9,477 bases of DNA, taken from CALLVY01 sp937899855. GTDB lineage: Bacteria > Bacteroidota > Bacteroidia > Chitinophagales > Saprospiraceae. The position numbers and the translations under genes were made by a program. Under the pieces are notes generated by a model, which searched no databases, was not told where the DNA came from, and saw nothing but the letters and a program-made list of their open reading frames with translations. Of the stretch, positions 6,957 to 9,477 are shown in pieces (position 1 is the first letter of the stretch; each line of letters begins with the position of its first letter). The DNA is taken from NCBI GenBank assembly GCA_039820405.1, contig JBCBQC010000154.1, forward strand, positions 1-9,477, written 5' to 3'.

Positions 6957-7592
6957 ATGGAACAAAAACGAAATACTACCAAAGAAACCATTACCCAATT
7001 TTTCCTCATCGTATTCAGCGTGGTACTCGGTTTGTACTTGAGCGAGCGCATTGAAGAAAGCAAGAACAAAAGGGCGTCGGAGGAACTCCTGGCGACCGTC
7101 AAGGCCGAAGCCGTCGACAATATTGCACTTTTGAATTACTGGGTGCCCTATCACGATGAAATCCAGAAAGTACTGGACAGTCTTTCCAAAGAGGAGGCCT
7201 TTGTGGAGGCCTTCGTAGCCGATAAATTTGTCTTTTTTGAGCAGGTAATGCATCGGGGGACCTTTATGGGGAGACAGCCGGCCAGCGATGCCTGGGACAT
7301 TGCGAAGGCCCACCCACTCGTGGTCAATATTGATTACGACAAGTGGGTAATCTTGTCGAGGATCTACAGTCAACAGAAAATGACCTTTGAGCCCGGATTT
7401 GAAATGATCAGCTTATTTGAATCAAGGGATGTCAATGAGCCCTCGGAGGCCCAAAAAAATCTAGAGTTGCTGTCGAACCACATGTTCGAGTTGGTCGCTC
7501 GGGAAAAGCAATTGATTTACTACTACCGAAAAGCGGTGGATATACTGGATCTAAAGCTTGTGGAGAAAAATCCAGAGGAGGAAGACCTTTGA
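6957..7592 (+). CDS. Membrane-anchored protein of unknown function
   Basis: The ATG at 6957 gives 211 residues. A GTG at 6897 in frame would add 20 residues without recognisable character before the same Met, so the internal ATG is preferred. After a short polar and basic N-terminus, a single transmembrane helix spans about residues 11-28. It is followed by a charged, helix-prone segment (29-60) and a mostly helical soluble domain. The C-terminus is very acidic (Glu-Glu-Glu-Asp). An N-terminal helix followed by a charged stalk is seen in a large group of uncharacterised Bacteroidota proteins. The similarity here is only in topology, so no family is assigned. It is separated from the AraC gene by 93 bases. 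Its role is unknown. Confidence 0.75.
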   Translation: MEQKRNTTKETITQFFLIVFSVVLGLYLSERIEESKNKRASEELLATVKAEAVDNIALLNYWVPYHDEIQKVLDSLSKEEAFVEAFVADKFVFFEQVMHRGTFMGRQPASDAWDIAKAHPLVVNIDYDKWVILSRIYSQQKMTFEPGFEMISLFESRDVNEPSEAQKNLELLSNHMFELVAREKQLIYYYRKAVDILDLKLVEKNPEEEDL

Positions 7593-7634
7593 ACTTAAAC
7601 ATGTCCTAACGGTAACAAGCACCAAATACGACCG

Positions 7635-8102
7635 ATGCAACAAACAAACCTCACCATCGACCTAATCACCCGCGATAGCGGTCTGGTAGAAGCTGGCGTG
7701 AACTACTTCTGGAAATGCTGGGGAAGCGATTCCAACTTTGATTTCTACCGGGATTGTATCGTACATTCCCTCGTTCCCGAGGTCGCCCTCCCCAAGTTCT
7801 ACCTACTCCGGCGCGGCTCCGAAATTGTGGGCTCCTACGCCCTGCTCACCAATGACCTCATCAGCCGGCAAGACCTACTGCCCTGGTTCGCTTGCCTATT
7901 CGTCGAGGAGGCCCACCGCAACCAAGGCCTGGCGGGAAAGTTACTGGACCACGCCCTGTTGGAGGCCCGCAAAGGCGGATTTGACCACCTCTACCTCTCC
8001 ACCGACCTCAAGGGATTCTACGAAAAGAAAGGCTGGGATTTTTACGCCCTTGGCTACGGCGTCGGCGGCGACCCCTTTAGCATCTACGTCCGATCGACGT
8101 GA
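7635..8102 (+). CDS. GNAT-family N-acetyltransferase
   Basis: This 155-residue protein fits the GNAT fold and length. Strand 4 and the acetyl-CoA loop are clear: Leu-Phe-Val (88-90), then Arg95-Asn-Gln-Gly-Leu-Ala100 as the Q/RxxGxG/A motif. The helix after it contains Leu-Leu-Asp-His-Ala-Leu-Leu-Glu-Ala (103-111). A later Phe-Tyr-Glu-Lys-Lys-Gly-Trp (128-134) is the usual GNAT motif B signature, containing the conserved Tyr. It should transfer an acetyl group from acetyl-CoA to an amine of a small molecule or protein; the acceptor is unknown. Part of the gene (residues 79-145) is repeated as a broken copy at 9097-9298. The 42-base gap upstream has no clear promoter. Confidence 0.9.
   Translation: MQQTNLTIDLITRDSGLVEAGVNYFWKCWGSDSNFDFYRDCIVHSLVPEVALPKFYLLRRGSEIVGSYALLTNDLISRQDLLPWFACLFVEEAHRNQGLAGKLLDHALLEARKGGFDHLYLSTDLKGFYEKKGWDFYALGYGVGGDPFSIYVRST
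7868..8069 (+). repeat. Direct repeat, copy 1 (inside the GNAT gene)
   Basis: This 202-base segment is repeated at 9097-9298 at a fixed offset of 1229 bases. By hand alignment, 185 of 202 positions match, with no net insertion or deletion. The last 60 bases (8010-8069 and 9239-9298) are identical. Similarity stops abruptly on the left of both copies. Confidence 0.95.
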
Positions 8103-8161
8103 GGAGGGGCACGCTAGCCAAACCTCCGCCCCACCCGCAGTAGCACACCACCAGACCATGC

Positions 8162-9079
8162 ATGACTACCCGGCATAAGCATGCACTAAATAATCAAGGA
8201 GTGAGACTCATTATCACAAGCATCATCGCAACACTGACTTTAGTCACCTGGATAAGTTGTAATAATTACGAATCCAAAATACCCATATCGGATGCTAGCG
8301 GCTCCAGCATCAACGAAAGTTTGGTGGGCAAATGGGTAGGTTTAGAGGCCGATGAGACCAGACTGTTCCCACAATTTGAAATCAACCTTCAACCCTTCAA
8401 TAACCAAGAATACGTTGCGAGTTTTAAAGTTTTTTCGGGCAAAGGAAAAAGTATTGAATCGGTTGACTTGTATAAAGTCTTCAACTCAACAATTAATTCA
8501 AAAGAGTACTTAAACATTCAACCAATTGGTGCGCGCAGCAAGGATTTTATATTCTACCAAATTGAAGCGGATTCGCAGGATAGTGTATCCATTCGGTTCT
8601 TGATGGATTCATTAGACGTAAAGTTTGAAACGTCTGCGGAGTTTAGCGCTTATCTTGCTCAAGGAGAATCGCAACTGGACCATCAGATTTGGAGTAAACC
8701 CCTTACCTTTTACCGGTGGCACACCTTGACCTGGGATAGGACCAATCAAGTCAACAAAAGTGATCAGTTTGATGAATTCTATGCCTTGGGGAAGATTGAT
8801 GAAAATGATTTTATGGACCAGACGGACGCTCAATTACAAGAACTGATAAACGGCAAGGAAGAAATCAAGATAGATAAGATTAGGACTTACTTTAAAGGAA
8901 TCCGCTTGTACAATGGGGAATTGGCGTTTTGGAAAATGCCAAATTATGGAGTCATCAAGATGCGTTCGGGAGCTTTTGTAAAGCTAAAATATGACCTACG
9001 CGGACCAAGAATTGTAGACCTGACCAATCAGGTCGAATACGTAAATACCGGGAATGATGGAGTGCTAACTGCCGACTGA
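8162..9079 (+). CDS. Predicted lipoprotein of unknown function, AT-rich
   Basis: This 305-residue ORF starts with ATG at 8162. Residues 14-32 are hydrophobic, and Ile-Ser-Cys at 31-33 places a likely lipid-modified Cys33, although the -3 residue is Trp rather than Leu. Lipoprotein export is therefore likely but not certain. Mature residues include Lys-Trp-Val-Gly-Leu near 57-61 and an acidic, Asn- and Lys-rich body with alternating strands. No catalytic motif is visible and I do not recognise the family. Composition differs sharply from the neighbours: one row (8401-8460) has 20 G+C of 60, against 38 of 60 in a GNAT row (7861-7920). Gene boundaries and composition change nearly coincide. The gene lies between the intact GNAT gene and its broken copy, which suggests insertion or a rearranged origin. 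Confidence 0.8.
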   Translation: MTTRHKHALNNQGVRLIITSIIATLTLVTWISCNNYESKIPISDASGSSINESLVGKWVGLEADETRLFPQFEINLQPFNNQEYVASFKVFSGKGKSIESVDLYKVFNSTINSKEYLNIQPIGARSKDFIFYQIEADSQDSVSIRFLMDSLDVKFETSAEFSAYLAQGESQLDHQIWSKPLTFYRWHTLTWDRTNQVNKSDQFDEFYALGKIDENDFMDQTDAQLQELINGKEEIKIDKIRTYFKGIRLYNGELAFWKMPNYGVIKMRSGAFVKLKYDLRGPRIVDLTNQVEYVNTGNDGVLTAD

Positions 9080-9096
9080 GCAGCCACCCCGACGAA

Positions 9097-9313
9097 GCAA
9101 GACCTACCGCCCTGGTTCGCTTGCTTGTTTGTCGAGGAGGCCCACCGCGACCAAGGCTGGGCAGGGAGATGACTGGACCACGCCCTGCTGGAGGCCCGCA
9201 AAGGTGGATTTGACCACCTCTACCTCTCTACGGACCTAAAGGGATTCTACGAAAAGAAAGGCTGGGATTTTTACGCCCTTGGCTACGGCGTCGGCGGCTA
9301 TCCCCGATTATAA
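9097..9313 (+). pseudogene. Broken partial copy of the GNAT acetyltransferase gene
   Basis: Bases 9097-9298 match 7868-8069 of the intact GNAT gene. In the GNAT frame, codons start at 9098 and an in-frame TGA occurs at 9170-9172, in the helix after the acetyl-CoA motif. The reading frame then continues to a TAA at 9311-9313. The segment corresponds to GNAT residues 79-145, so the whole N-terminal half is absent and there is no start codon. Of 17 substitutions, 10 are synonymous and 7 change an amino acid or create the stop; seven of the 17 are clustered at 9158-9171, where small compensating indels are possible. The product cannot be functional. The excess of silent changes suggests an earlier period as a working paralogue. 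Confidence 0.9.
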
Positions 9314-9348
9314 AAAATGTAGTGGTCCTGCGAACTTGGTGAGACCAG

Positions 9349-9360
9349 CTCAGTACTGAG
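9349..9360. other. Perfect 12-base palindrome
   Basis: The bases CTCAGTACTGAG form a perfect palindrome between the GNAT pseudogene and the last gene. It lies upstream of the candidate promoter at 9372-9402. It could be a regulator binding site, but one site of this length is weak evidence. Confidence 0.3.
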
Positions 9361-9371
9361 AAACGTCGAAC

Positions 9372-9402
9372 TTTACTTATCCGTAAAATATGGTTAAATT
9401 TA
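9372..9402 (+). promoter_or_regulatory. Candidate promoter for the last gene
   Basis: TAAATTTA at 9395-9402 matches seven of eight positions of TAnnTTTG, and TTTA at 9372-9375 matches three of four of the -33 box with a 19-base spacer. The box ends 38 bases before the ATG at 9441, close to the 34 bases seen at the SDR gene. The region is locally AT-rich. Confidence 0.35.
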
Positions 9403-9440
9403 TGGATGTACAAAAGTCTCTATCGAGCAAATATTTCATT

Positions 9441-9477
9441 ATGAGTAAGTTAGAACTAAAGGGAAGTATTTTGGAAC
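9441..9477 (+). CDS. Start of a CDS, 3' partial
   Basis: From ATG 9441 the frame stays open to the end of the window: 12 full codons (Met-Ser-Lys-Leu-Glu-Leu-Lys-Gly-Ser-Ile-Leu-Glu). Candidate promoter boxes lie at a suitable distance upstream. An amphipathic start of this type resembles that of small Bacteroidota antitoxin-like proteins, but 12 residues are too few for any assignment. Confidence 0.45.
   Translation, partial: MSKLELKGSILE

Noticed and set aside
7738..8178. 146-residue + strand ORF in another frame over the GNAT gene
   Set aside because: It is low in complexity (Ser, Thr, Pro, Ala) and overlaps the GNAT coding sequence, whose motifs are clear.
8070..9096. Integron cassette or insertion sequence between the GNAT repeats
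   Set aside because: I saw no attC-like inverted repeats, no terminal inverted repeats and no transposase or integrase. The repeats are direct and derive from GNAT coding sequence.
1..9477. CRISPR array, tRNA, rRNA or known defence system
   Set aside because: No regularly spaced short repeats, cloverleaf pattern or recognisable nuclease or toxin domain was seen on either strand.

Overview
The window looks like chromosomal DNA from a member of the Bacteroidota. The signs are a candidate promoter with a perfect Bacteroidota-type -7 box (TAnnTTTG) at 2808-2815, A-rich rather than Shine-Dalgarno-like start regions, a stand-alone 'reg_prop' type beta-propeller protein, and several small membrane or lipoprotein genes of unknown function. 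The GC content is moderate to fairly high, about 60% in single rows counted by hand. This would suit a Saprospiria- or Cytophagia-like lineage, but the genus cannot be named from the sequence alone. All credible genes lie on the + strand.

Layout. (1) 3-925: two small multi-pass membrane proteins of unknown function, the first cut by the window edge and carrying a His/Gly-rich tail. (2) 1071-1838: a secreted protein of unknown function, followed by a weak terminator-like hairpin. (3) 1907-3605: an AraC-family regulator followed by a classical short-chain dehydrogenase/reductase (SDR) that appears to have its own promoter, closed by a 14-bp perfect hairpin. (4) 3709-4788: an exported seven-blade propeller protein, closed by a 12-bp perfect hairpin. 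(5) 4956-6863: an HSL-type alpha/beta hydrolase with a second AraC-family regulator 30 bases downstream. (6) 6957-7592: a membrane-anchored protein of unknown function. (7) 7635-9313: an intact GNAT acetyltransferase, an AT-rich predicted lipoprotein gene, and a broken second copy of part of the GNAT gene. (8) 9441 to the end: the first codons of another gene behind a candidate promoter.

How they may work together. The two regulator-enzyme pairs (AraC with SDR, hydrolase with AraC) are the only clear functional logic. Each AraC protein probably responds to a small molecule and controls the adjacent oxidoreductase or esterase, but no substrate can be read from the sequence. The most unusual structure is the pair of 202-bp direct repeats (185/202 identical by hand alignment) derived from the GNAT gene, which flank a gene of markedly lower GC. 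The second copy has a stop codon but a substitution pattern rich in synonymous changes, so it probably diverged as a working paralogue before it decayed. I see no CRISPR array, tRNA, rRNA, transposase or recognisable defence system.
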